From Circinella umbellata (lineage: Eukaryota > Mucoromycota > Mucoromycetes > Mucorales > Lichtheimiaceae): a stretch of DNA of 64,000 nucleotides. The notes beneath the pieces are model-generated. The model ran no database searches. It was not told where the DNA came from and saw only the letters and a list, made by a program, of their open reading frames with translations. The position numbers and the translations under genes were made by a program. This document shows positions 48,001 through 60,833 of the stretch, piece by piece (within the stretch, counting starts at the first letter, position 1; each line of letters starts with the position of its first letter). Where the stretch lies: NCBI GenBank assembly GCA_025093555.1, contig JAIWNF010000040.1, positions 62,001-126,000 of the forward strand. The letters run 5' to 3'.

Positions 48001-51000
48001 ATGTCCAAAAATAGCGATCAGTTTCTCTGCATTGGGGATGAGATCTGTTTATACGATGAAGAGGGCAATGAACTGATCGCCGAGGATCCATTGGAAACTC
48101 GAGCTTGTGCAAGACGAGCTGTGTCTGGTAATGGTGATCTAACACTTAAAGCTGAATCTATTGGTACACGCATCTTTCGAGTGGAACCACAGCAATCTTA
48201 TTCCGAACAACGGACGCTCGAACAGTTTATCGGTGATGAAGAAGAACGAGAATCTCTTTATTATGAGGGTTCACCAGATGAGCTGATTGAGCTGAGCGTC
48301 CTGGAATCCAAAGTAGCTAAAGAACGAGCTCAAAACCAAACAGAAAGGCGGAGGTTACATGGTATTCCTGTATTATATGGCGAAGTGATTCAACTGTATA
48401 ATGCACACTTCAAAAAATATCTCACAGTAACCGGTCAGACTTGTAAAGCTGATGTATCACATCTCCAAGTCAACTTATCCAAGGAAATAATTGGTTACTT
48501 TCGTATTGTACCACGTTATCGTATTCGTGTCGATGGCGAACCTGTGCGTCTAGGTGATACTGTGGCAATCAAATGTTTACGACCAGAAGGGTTTTTGAAC
48601 GTCGGCACCAAGGCATTACATTCGGATGTGTTCAATGCGGATTATTATGAAGTGTTTACACATACACAGATATCGTCATGGACGCTAAAGTGTCATCGAT
48701 CCGCACATAGTCTTGCAAATCCAAGTAATACAAAGTGTATCAACGCAGGGCAATACATTCGTTTTTACCATAAAGAAATGGAAGGCTATTTGGAGTCATC
48801 TGTACTAAAACGGTAAATGGGGAAATTACTTTGAAAGAATATGGATAATGAGGAGTGGGACAAGGAAAACTAACAGTATGTTTAAAACATAGCGATAAAA
48901 ATGGTGTACGATTGACAAAACATATTATTAATCCACTCGATCCGAAAGAAACAGATTCACCTTTAGCGTTTTGGGAGGTAAATTTACCATATATGGATGT
49001 GTGCACGGACACCTTTTATTTTGAACTAAACAAATTAAAAATAACATATAGATTGAGAATGCCGATCCCTCAGACGGCTCTAAAGTTCAATGGAAACGAT
49101 CCATTCGGATACGTCATGCAGCATCGCGTGCATATTTGTACATTGATCCAAATAATGTCAGTATTGATATGACTACTCATAAGGTTACATTTTCATTTGG
49201 TCTAGTCAAAAATCCAAAGCGCGTTGAAGCCAACAATGATGCTACTTTATTCAAGTTTGTACCTGTTTCAACGGATTCTCAACGTTCTGGGGTACCATTT
49301 GGTTCCTATGTCCGTATACAACATGTAGTGACCAAATGTTGGATGCATGCAGCAGCAGAAGAAGAGATTCGATCATCTACATCACCTGTACCTATGGCAT
49401 TTACATTGACCCCAGATTCATTAGAACGAGGAATACCTGGGGTTCCTGGGGTTCCAACCTCTGTTGATCCTACAGATAATACACATCATCCAACATCATC
49501 AGCAGCAGATCGCTATTATACCACAGACCCAAATATTGCGGACCAGATACAACAAAGTCGACTTGCAACACCAACATTTCAAGTCTCCGCCTCACAAGAT
49601 TTCTATTATCACGACTGCTTCTCGATTACTCTAGTTCACAACAAACTTACAGATACCTTCAATGTCGTCAACGAATTTTTACCCCAACTGCGATGGTTTT
49701 TATGCAAAGATCGATCATTTGTTTCAGAAAGTACGAGCCGATTCCCAATATCCACTGATGAATATCAGCTGATGAGCAACATATTGGTACCATACGTTTT
49801 CTTCAATACTATAAGTAAATATTCTATTGACTCAACAATTAATTTGTATTAATTATATATTATCTAGAATGCCTTAATTGAATTTTGCACTGATAGCAAG
49901 GAATCAGAGCCATCTCTTCGGGTTGGACTAGCGAATGAATGTAAGCTGTACTGTGTAATTTCTCTTGCAGGGTTATATTGATTTCTTATTAATATTATTT
50001 GTTGTGTTTGAAAATAGATCACCAAGCTGTATTACGTGATATTGGTTTAATTGAAACTGTGATCAATATGGTTCAAATTCCTTTTGACCTTGCAAAACGA
50101 TACGAAGTACGTTCTTCATTAGGGTACGATACAACATCAAAACAAGAAGGAGCAAAAGAAGATGCAGTATCCATTGTTAGTTTGCACGATGGGAGTGAAG
50201 AGCGATTAAAAGAAATTCTTGCGCTTTGTTACAATGTGTTGCGTGTGTTTTTGATTGGTACCCATGAAGATGAAAGCCAACTTTCTCGCAACCAGTATCA
50301 TGTCATTCATGTTGCAGGTGATACCGGGATTGAACTATTTATGCGTCACTTAACATGTGGCGTTGGTGCCACCGACATGGTTGTTCGTTTGCTTGAAAAC
50401 AACAGTGGTGTGATTGAATCCATTTCAGGAGCACGTCCACATACAGTTGGGATTTTGGTTAATCTGGCTATTGAAAAAACACGTGCATTTGTCCGACGAC
50501 TAGTACGATGTGATGATGGATATGTCAGTGAAACAAAACAAGATTATGAAGCAGCCAGTGGGCTAGATTTACTTAGTACACTCTGTCATACTGATAAACA
50601 AGGATCGCTGATGTATCACCGTGATTATATATCGGCACGTTTGTTCTCCGCAGAAAACTGTTTGCTCAAAATGCGGATGGGAGAATCATTTCCACAAGAA
50701 CAGTTATCTAGGGGGGATACAGATAGTAGTTACATAGCAGCAGCATCAAAAACGGTGGAAATCAACTTTCTTCATGACAATGGAGCTTGGCGTAGCTTTG
50801 ATACTCTCTTGACAGAAAGTCAGGCATCGGTCTCGGTGTTCATAGAAAGCGCACTTCGTTTGGTATATTCCGTTTCATGGGGAACAAATGCCAAATCATT
50901 GGAAGCTATACGACGATGTATTGGAAAAGACGTTTGCTTGACTTGTTTAGGTGACGTCCGTTTACCAGATCAAATTCGAAGCAAATTCTGTGATCTCTTG

Positions 51001-54000
51001 TTAGGTAAAAAATGTTATATTAGAATGTATTGTATTAGTGGGTAAAAGAGTATTGTCGACTTATTTTCTTTTCTTTTTTTACAGTTTTATATATCGACGT
51101 TCCACCATTCACTGAGGTCGTTTTATCAGATTTCACCATGCAGTATGAAACCTTGGATGAAACCAATGAATATCCTAGCGGAGGCACTAGTAATTTTGAG
51201 AGCAAATCACCTGAATTTTTTGATCAATTAAAACGTTGGACTCTTGTTTTTCTGGATGACAAACGACATCAGGTAAGAAGAGGAAGTTTTAAGAAGACGA
51301 ATACATGGAGGCTTTGAGGGACGTATCTGATATTTGTATTTGAATATATTAGTTTACCGCAGCCAAGTATGAAGTTGGATTCTTATCTTCTGTTTTGAAA
51401 ATGGTGCATGCACAACTTCGATTAGGATTTTTCACAGATGCTGAAGATCTCAAACGGATATTTAGAGCACTCATACTTGTTCTCGACGGAAGAAGTGACG
51501 CACGGTAAAAAAAGAAAAAAAAAGAAAAAAGGGAAATATGATATGTTGCATTGAAATGATACTCATGTATAGACAAATTATATAGAAACGAGGAACATTT
51601 AAAATCAATTAAATCCGATTCTGCAAGACGATGGTAATAAATGAGATAACAGCTCGATATAAAAGGCTTATTACTTTTTACTCATGTGAATAAATTATAT
51701 TACTTAAATAGGAAGGAGCGATTTACTTTGACAGAAGAAACCCAACCAGTAATGAATACCAAGATTTTGATTCTAGAAGTGTTTGATATGATATTTAACT
51801 TACGGTTGCATGTCCGTATGAAAAAGTTGGCCTCAAAATGGAAAGCAATGGAAACGTAAGTTATTATTTTTGTTCCAAAAAATTCAAATGAAGAATATGG
51901 CGCCTTTAATCATACTTATTTTTATTTTTTCACAAAATTAATAGTAAGGCGGACATGGAACTTCAACATTCACCTCATGCAGTACTAAGTACAATATTTG
52001 CTGAAACACTTTTGCGGCAGCGCGAGAATATTCTTATGCCAATTATCAAAGATATTTTAAAATATCAGTATGCTCCTCTTAAGCGTATTGCCGCAATTGT
52101 TATGCACCGTATCTATAATGATAGTGAGGGTATGCTTGACATTAATTCATTTCGTTGTTTTTTTTATGTTATCTAACTTTTATCATGCTGTTATATATCA
52201 GATCTTTTTAACAAGGCACAGCAAGTCTTGCTTCTTAGTCAGCCACAACAAGTCTTTGTTTATCATGGTGTCAAAAAGCGCTTGGCATTACTTGGATCGT
52301 TTCTCTCAGTAGATCGTCTGGGTCCTACACATTTACCACAAGTAGAAGCGATTGTTAGAGAATTGATCGGACTTTTCCGAGGAAAGACAATAGACTTTAA
52401 CGATGAAGCAATTCATCTGGAAGCTCATCAACAAGACCAACGTAACATTTATTGTAAAATATTTACTAATTTAAGTGCTCATGCCATGATCATACAGCTC
52501 TTGGGGGCACTCAAAGAGCTTCCTGCCGTGACATCTTCATCAAGAGGAAGCCTTATTTCATCTGATGAACGAAGCCTTGATTTTCCCGATGAAGAGTCAG
52601 CATGTATTACAGCTATCAAGGCATGTTTAGAATTTTTAGATGAACTTGTTAAAGATGATAAGGATTTGCAGGTAAATAGTGATAAAAAGAGGAATTATAT
52701 CCAGTTATACTTTTGGATCATCAAATATGTATGTACTCATATTCTTCTATGTGTTTAGAGTCGACTTGTATTAGAAAACATTGATTTATTGATTGATGTT
52801 ACTGCATTCAGCCCAATACTTGCAGCAGCTCTACTTCCAATTTGTCGAAACAATCTACATATAAGTATTCGTATCAGAGAAGAGCACCTTGGAAGAATTT
52901 TAGAATTATCACGTGGATTTCAAAGTGAATATCTTCATTTGCTTGTGGGCTTTATGAAGGCTCAAGGAAAATTGCTTAAGAAGCATCAAGACGGCGTAAT
53001 GCGACTGATCATGGATAATCGTCAATTATATGTACCTTTCGAATCATATATGGATCTTACTATTATTGACCGTATAGATTATTGTGTTGCTTTATTGGAT
53101 CTTTTGGCAATATGTGGTCAAGGTGGGAATACATTTGGCCAGTCGGTAAGTGAAGGGACCGAAATTTTTTTTTCATGATGGTAAAGAAGGAACAATTTTA
53201 GCACTGTTCTAAAAATAATAATTTCGTTTTGTTTGTTTATCTGTACGCAAGTTTGCCCGCACTATTCTGGGATTAAGAGATATTACGGCTGTAATTGAAA
53301 GTCCTGATGCACCACTAGGTCTTAAAGCTGGTATTCTTCGATTTTTCGTATCGATTTATCTCGACAATACTGAAGTTCTATCCAACAATATTCCAGTGAG
53401 TGATGAAGCAAACATCCGAACATTGATGAAGACAGCTTACCGTGACATGATTGATGCAAGACACAAAAGTTCCGACTCTGAAACCATGAATTACGTCTAT
53501 AATGGACTACTTGTCTTCTTACGGTCAATTTTTGAGTACCATCTGAGCGTCGAAACATCAGTGGATGAAACACTCTACTTGCTTTGTCCTCAACTAGTAG
53601 ATTTAACTGTCGATTTGATGGCAACAGCACCAAAAGGATCTGCTCTTAATCACGTACTGGGATGTTTAGATAGCATGATCAATGTTGCTGGCTTTCGGGG
53701 CTCTGTCGATCCTGCAGAGCTACGGGGCAAACTTCGTGAAGCTATGGTAGAACAAAGCAAGCCAAATCAAACTGCTGTCAAACTTCGATTATTGGATCCT
53801 ATTAATACAAAGTTCCAGGGTTTTATCAGAGCTGTTATGGCACATAAGGATGTTAGTCATTTGATGAAAAGTGAATTTAAACGACTTGGTATGATATACA
53901 TCCAGTTATATATGCACTTTGAAGATATCTTTTTTTATACTAATTATATCGTAAAAATGGCATAGGCTCTCACTTTAATTTGTCAGTAAGAGGCTCGGAT

Positions 54001-57000
54001 CAAGATGTTAAATCCCTTATCGATTATCTTTCCATGACTACTAGTATCAAGAGGCAAGATAGTCGTGAAGCATACCAAGTATCTACTATCAAATTACTCG
54101 AAGAAATTCCTTTACAATACATCCGAGAACGGTCAACTATTATTCACGTCGATGATCCGATACGATATGAAATTCTAGAGAAGAAAAAGACACATGCACA
54201 AAATACATTAAACAGACTGGGTTGTACCTTGGTTGCTCAAAATCTGTTATCATCTCCACGAAGACCTATTTTTGAAGCTGCATTGAAGTTGCTTATTTCA
54301 CTTTTAGAAGGTGGAAATAAGAATGTGCAAGATAAGTTGGAGGAATACTTTTACAGTATCCGGTAAGAAAGAGTTTTTTTTATTTGTTTGATGTGGGGTT
54401 AAAAAGCATGAAAGGTGGAGCTAACTCATTCTTGTTATCGAATGTTCTTTTTTTTTCACAGTGAAGAACGATTCTTTTATTCATTCCATCACCGATTACA
54501 AACTGGTATCGCTTCACTCAAGGAAGCCCAACTACATCTATCACGTGCGGCATACAAAATGAATCGACAACAATCCATTATGAATGTCAATCTATCTCCG
54601 GCCTCATCCATGGTTAAAAAAGATAATCCACGACAAAAAAAGAAAAACAGGTCCTCGCTGGATGTAACCCGATCACATATTCGAAAACGAATGTTACTGA
54701 ATGGTGGACAAAGCAATAGTGGTCCTGGTATTATTAAATCTAAAAAGGCAGAAGCAAACTCTGCCATGGTATACCAAAAAATATCCAATTTGATGGCTAG
54801 CGAAACGGCGGAATTTGGTACGGCATCCGAAGATTTCAAGGCCATGACAGATACCATGCGAGCGGTCCAATTGATGGTGGAAGGTCACAACATCAATTTG
54901 CAAACGTATCTTGCCAGACAGCCGGATAATATCAAAAGTTTTAATATTGTACAAGATGTAGTGGAATATCTACATGCTATTGTTCCTATATGCAACATTC
55001 AAAATGTGCGTCTCATTATTCAAGTGCTGGACACTATTACTGAACTCGCTCAAGGTTGCATTGAAAATCAAGTAACCATCTTTGCAAACAAGATTCTAAA
55101 TCCTGCCATCACTATCCTTCGAGAACGATACACCAATTGTCCAACTTCTCTCATCAATGAACTCAAGGTATATATCAGCAACTATATGTATCTCTGCTTT
55201 GGAAAGAACATTGGTATCAACCATTCTTTTATATACTAATCTTTTGAACATTTAGAGTAAAGTTGTTATCTGTTTGCTTAGTTTATTAGAAGGTGGTATC
55301 GATAATAGTGATACAATATTCCGTGAAATGGCTGCCTCTTTAGATCTTAATGTTGTAATACAAAACATGAATGCTATATATGACAAGAATGTCGATCAAC
55401 TTGAATCGCCTGATGTATATGAAAAGTTGGATTGTGGATTTCAATATTGTATGCTATTAATGACGTTATGGTCAGCCCTTGATGAAAACCAGGTACGTAA
55501 AATAATAAAAAAGACAATAGTAACATGATGTGAATGAACACGCTTTAAGTTTATTGATCATCTCATATTTAAATATAGCATACACTGCTTGATGGAAATA
55601 GAGCTTTTGAGTTTTTCCAAAGTCATACGGGCAAGATTGAAGTGGTAATGGATTATAACCAAGAAAAGCAACTTTCAAGAGTATTATTTCCTATTCCAGA
55701 AGTGTGCAAATATTTACGTGAAGATACAAAACAACGTTTCCTTTGGAGTGTCAAACGGTAACAATTTTTTTTATACATTTTTTTGGGGTTATAAACAAAA
55801 TTACTAATTAAAGTTACTATATTCTGCAGAGACTCTCCTTCTGGCAAGATTGAAGATTTTGTTCAACATTCCAGCAATATTATTTATGAGTAAGTCTTAC
55901 TTGTTAGGCAACAGTGACGTATAAGTACAAAAAAAAGCTTTATTTATTTATCATGTTTGGTTGGACAAAAACAAATAGGATCGAGAATCATGCAAAAGTT
56001 GCTCGAAACCAATATTTATCATTGCTTTCACAATACAGTGCATTATGGTGGCGTGCATCATATGCCATGACTATATTACTCAACATGTTGGTTTTGAGCT
56101 GCTCATCATACATGCTTGTTGGTGATAATCTTCAAACTGGATATTGTTATCGGTTTAAAAACGCTGCTCGTATTTTTTTGGGCCTATTTCATCTTTTGTT
56201 TTGGCTGTTATCCACCACCGAGTTTTATTTTATTCAATTGCCAATTCTCGTCAACAGGCATTCGGTTCAGAACGAAACAGATATACGCCGCCAAGATACT
56301 ACGGGAAGAGTTACAGATAATCGGCCACTAACACGGTTCTTATCTCAAAAGGTAAGAGTCATTTCTCGCCTGACGTAACACGCAGATGCATGTTAATTAG
56401 GAAAAACCATTTCTAATTTATTCCCATTTTAGGATATTCGATTTATTTTGGCAAGTTTATGGGAACAAACCTTTTTATATCATATCATCATGCTTGTATT
56501 ATCAATCCTTGGATTGTATAATCCTGGTTTTTATTCTGCACACTTACTAGATTTTGCATTCCGAGACCGTATTTTACAAGGTGTCATTGCTAGTATTACA
56601 TTGAATGTGAGCTCTATTACCCGAACAGTAAGTAAAATTTGTTCTCTCTCTCTCTCTCTTTTGTTTTTTTTTACATTGGTGCGACTAAAAAAAATTATCA
56701 AACCTTTTCTAAATCGAGATTCTATGTAAAATATTGCCTTATAGGGTATACTAGGTGTAATTGTTGTTTATATCCACAGCGTTATTGCATACATATTTTT
56801 CCGTGGTGAATTTGACGTGACCAAAGGTCTTCATTGTTCTAGTTTAACTGAATGTTTCGTTACTGCATTATCACACGGGTAAGCATTATAAACATATACT
56901 CCATTTCTGTTTAATTATTTTTGCTCTTTCGATTGAGTTGAATATTAAACGCAAGTCTCTTTTGTATAGTGTTCGATCTGGAGGAGGTATAGGTGATATT

Positions 57001-57827
57001 TTAGAACCGGATTCGCCAGAAGATTTGCGAGGTTGGCGAACTGCATTCGAAATGTCGTTCTTTTTGTTAGTGGTTGTGTTTCTGTTAAACGCCATTTTCG
57101 GTATTATTTTTGACACTTTCGGTCATCTACGTGATGGTAAGTAAGCTTTTTTACTTTGTTTGTTCTCCTAAGCAGCAGAAAAGTCCCTGTAATACTAATT
57201 TTTAATTTTTAATTTTTATTACCAATGTGTTTTAGAGCGTTCATCAATTCAGCAAGATATGAATAGCAGTAAGTATTTTTATAGTATTATAATCAAAAAT
57301 GCTGAAACTAACAAAATATGTAATTTTTTGTGTACTTTTAGCATGTTTTATATGTAGTATTTCATCCGTTGAATTTCAACGTTTAGCGAAGAAAGGGTTT
57401 GAGGATCACATTAAATATGATCATAACATTTGGTAAGTTAATAACAAAATGAAGAAAAAAAATCGATAAATCAATAAACGATCTAGAATTCCAAAAACTA
57501 ACAGTTTTATGATGACAAAAAATAATAATAATTAGGCAATATCTATTCTTTTTGGTACATCTAAAGACCAAGGATAGAACAGAATATACGGGACCAGAGT
57601 CTTATGTATCTGAATGTCTTAAGGAATCTAATTATAGTTTCTTTCCTGTTAATAGAGCTCTTTGTCTCCGACAAGGCGAAAGTGATGAAAATGAACGACT
57701 TGAAAAATTGGAAGAAGTAGCACAAATGTTGTTACAAAAGGTGAACAGCATGGAGGAACATATCGAAAAATTAACTGAGTTACAAAGCCGTTCAAGATCA
57801 AATAGTTTAATGTTATCACCAATGTAA
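48001..57827 (+). CDS. Inositol-trisphosphate-receptor-like Ca2+ release channel
   Basis: About 24 exons: 48001-48812, 48893-48977, 49052-49814, 49868 or 49908-49940, 50018-51004, 51085-51272, 51353-51504, 51712-51855, 51945-52129, 52202-52671, 52759-53145, 53252-53888, 53966-54362, 54462-55167, 55256-55492, 55579-55757, 55830-55889, 55979-56351, 56433-56627, 56745-56878, 56970-57136, 57236-57268, 57342-57432 and 57536-57827; about 2,570 residues (mammalian IP3Rs ~2,700). Order: suppressor-like domain (DQFLCIGDEICLYDE), MIR repeats, RIH/helical domains (about 550-1,900), then six-span channel (from about 2,150). The pore loop RSGGGIGDI matches the GGGVGD filter. The inner helix FLLNAIFGIIFDTFGHLRDE and the zinc-finger-like linker CFICS...H...H before WQYLFFLVHLKTKDRTEYTG are near-diagnostic of IP3Rs. 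A coiled coil ends the protein. IP3-contact residues seem mostly replaced, and the exon 3/4 junction is unresolved (see findings). Confidence 0.92.
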
Positions 57828-60800
57828 AACACAAAAAACAATAGCAATTTCATATTCTAGACAAATAATAATTTATCATGTAACCCTTGATTTTTTTTAT
57901 ACCAAAAATTTATCTGTTACTCGTGTTGGATAAATCGTTACTGGTATTCTGTTAGTAAATGTAATATATTTTTGGGAAGGTGAGGGGGTGTGAAAATGAT
58001 TAAATACAAGGGCAAATTAAATGTTTTTTCAGGGGCAGACCAACCTAGCCCACTGGTCACTGGTTTTATAATCCTGGATAAATACAGTAAATTTCGATAT
58101 CAGATATTGAGATATATCTATATCTATTCATAGATGGGTATATTATATTTTTCATTCATGCTTCACGTAATTTATATTATGTATTCAAACAAAAAACAGA
58201 TACATTATAATACGCATCCCTATTAATTGATCTTGTATGACTGTTACTGGTTCCAAAGTCGATCTTTTTGAAAATAAAATAGAAGAAAATGTAAAAACTT
58301 TATTACATATGTCATTTTTTTATACGTATTTTCTGATTTCCGTGAAGTTAGTAAGATCTGAAGAAATTAATAGATATGAAATCAAAAGGGTCTACTGTAC
58401 AATATGAACTCGGAGATTTGATATGCACAGGATTGTGTAAGTATACCACAGATAAAACAGAATCAACTTACTGTTCGGAGCAGAAGAGATGGTATCTGTA
58501 AATAGAAAGCAGCGTTATTATAAGACTTTGATTTACTAACCGAATAAACTAATAATTGAGAACGTATCTTTATTAAATTATTGTCTTGAATTGAACAAGT
58601 ATACGAAATAAAAGTAAACTCAATATACATTTAATACCTAATACATATAAACATGAATTCCAGATAATCAATCTCCACCAGATAAACTTGAAAACTCAAA
58701 CAAGTTTAATTATGGCGCCAACGAAGTCTATATGTGATTTTTAACATACGGTTGACCAACTTGCGTTGTATAACTCGAATACCCAACTCATAGTCAAAAT
58801 AATAATAATAAGTTTAGTAATGGTTGCATATTTAGATCTATACTATAATATATACAGTGTTACTGTCATAAGAGTATGATGTCAATTACAGATTATTTAA
58901 GATTCTTGGTCAAGTTTGACAATATCTTTAGAAAGAACAATAGTGTGATTCGAGTACGGTTTAAAAAAAATATGATCTTTGTTCTTTCGATAATGCCTAA
59001 AATAGCTTATCAGCTATGTTATAGTATAACAAACCTGTGCTGAAACAATAATGTCACAAAATGAAGTTATATGTCCAGCTTAAGAGCTAGTGTTTATTAT
59101 CCAAATCAAGATCACGCTTAGTATAATCAAGAAATGATGTCTATTTTTTTTTGTTTTTTCTCTATCCTTGAAAGTTAATTGACTCCAAAGTACTACTGTT
59201 TCAACACATGGAATTAGGGTGAAGGTGAGCTTGAATATTGTTTCTATAAGTACGTACAACGAGGCATCCAGTTTATCAAAAGCTCTTTAGTTAGGTAAGA
59301 AATTGCGTATACGTAAAAAACTCAACCTGGAGTAGAATTAATAACATAAAGAATTATAACTATCATAAAGATACGTATATCGAATGTATTAGGTGGGTTA
59401 ATTAGAAAATTTTATGATCGAAAAAAAAAGGGTAAACTAATGAGTGGGTGATGCGACGTGCATAAATTATTTTGAAACTGTCCTTTGATTTTTTCCGTGT
59501 TACCTGTAGCCAAAAATTATAATAATAAAAAAGACTTGGGCTAGATTTATGAACTGTGTTCGAAATGCCCTCCTTTTTTGTTAGTGGTCGTGTTTCTGAT
59601 GTATCTTGTCTTTCTCCCCCCCTTATTCATGTACCTGATTAATAGAATTTTTAAACTTTTCACATGTATATTTCAGTCCCAAATCGTTCGGCTGTTTAAC
59701 TAAATATAAAAAGACAAAAGACATATAGTAATTGAATGGTCAATTATAAAAAATGAAATGACAACATCAAATACAGTGAATATAATAGGAGACGTATGTA
59801 TCATATGTTTTATTTGTCGTACTTAATATAAATGAAATACAAGGTGTCGCAAAATAATATAAAATGACGAAGAATACGTGATTTTATAAAAAAAGCTAAA
59901 AGTTCTAACTTATCCACATGACAAAAATATAAAAGTATAATTACTAACAGGCAAATTCACGCGCTTCTTCCACTCAAATGATTTTTTTTTTCTTACATTA
60001 CGTATTAAATAAGACCAACACTGGAATATATATATATTTGCTCATAACACTTTTATGTTCCTAGGTGTATAAACAAAACACAATTACTCATTGTCGTCTT
60101 TGTTAATCTTGTAATAAGAAGATATAAAAATAGTAATTATAAACGACTTGGAAAATTATAAAAGTAGTACAAATTCTATTACAGAAGAACGAGTAGGGTC
60201 GATACAATACAATAAAAAAAAAGAAATCATTCAAGGCCAAATCTGTTTAAATGCTATACCATCTATTATGTACCAGTTCAAAGTAAACTAAATTATCTAC
60301 GCATTAAATTATGTACATGTATGCAACCTTGTTTTTCATATAAATCAATATTAGTTATTACTGCTTAAACAAGATTTTATTTGTTGACCTCACTTTTAAA
60401 GTTTAGTGGCAACTTAGCAGTTTTGTTTGTAATGGAATTCGGCTAAGCATATTTTTTTTTTTTTTGCTCAGAAAAATTTATTTTTTATAGTTCACAATAA
60501 TAAGCTGCTGAATAGATTAAAAAAATGGTTTTAATATAAAACAAATCATTACTGAAAACAATTGAAAAAAAAAATGGAAGGGAAAAAAGCCTCCCCACCA
60601 TCTCCAAAGGAGGAACAACAATGCGTAGCGCGCCACGCTAATCTTTTTGTACTAAACGGCGTTCTAATTAGTGGTTGGATGCCGATGATTACTAAATACA
60701 GTTTCGTTGAGCAACCAAGAAAACTTTAAAAATAGAATAAGTTCATTTCTCTTTGCTTTACATTTTTTTTTTCTTTTTTTTTTTTTTTCTTACTTTCACG

Positions 60801-60833
60801 CTATTTTTTTTAATAACCTCCCCCTAAAAAAAT
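57828..60833. other. 3-kb intergenic region, one decayed gene fragment
   Basis: AT-rich, with no intact gene. It contains a 48-bp relic of the upstream channel gene at 59551-59598. A T-run and pyrimidine tract (about 60755-60815) precede the next ATG. A somewhat GC-richer patch lies at 60590-60670. Confidence 0.6.
59551..59598 (+). pseudogene. Decayed fragment of IP3R-like channel exon 21
   Basis: The 48 bases from GAACTGTGTTCGAAATGCCC to GTCGTGTTTCTG match 57038-57084 (exon 21, the inner-helix coding region FEMSFFLLVVVFL) at about 40 of 47 aligned positions with one inserted base. The flanks do not match. It is too short and frameshifted to be functional. Confidence 0.7.
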
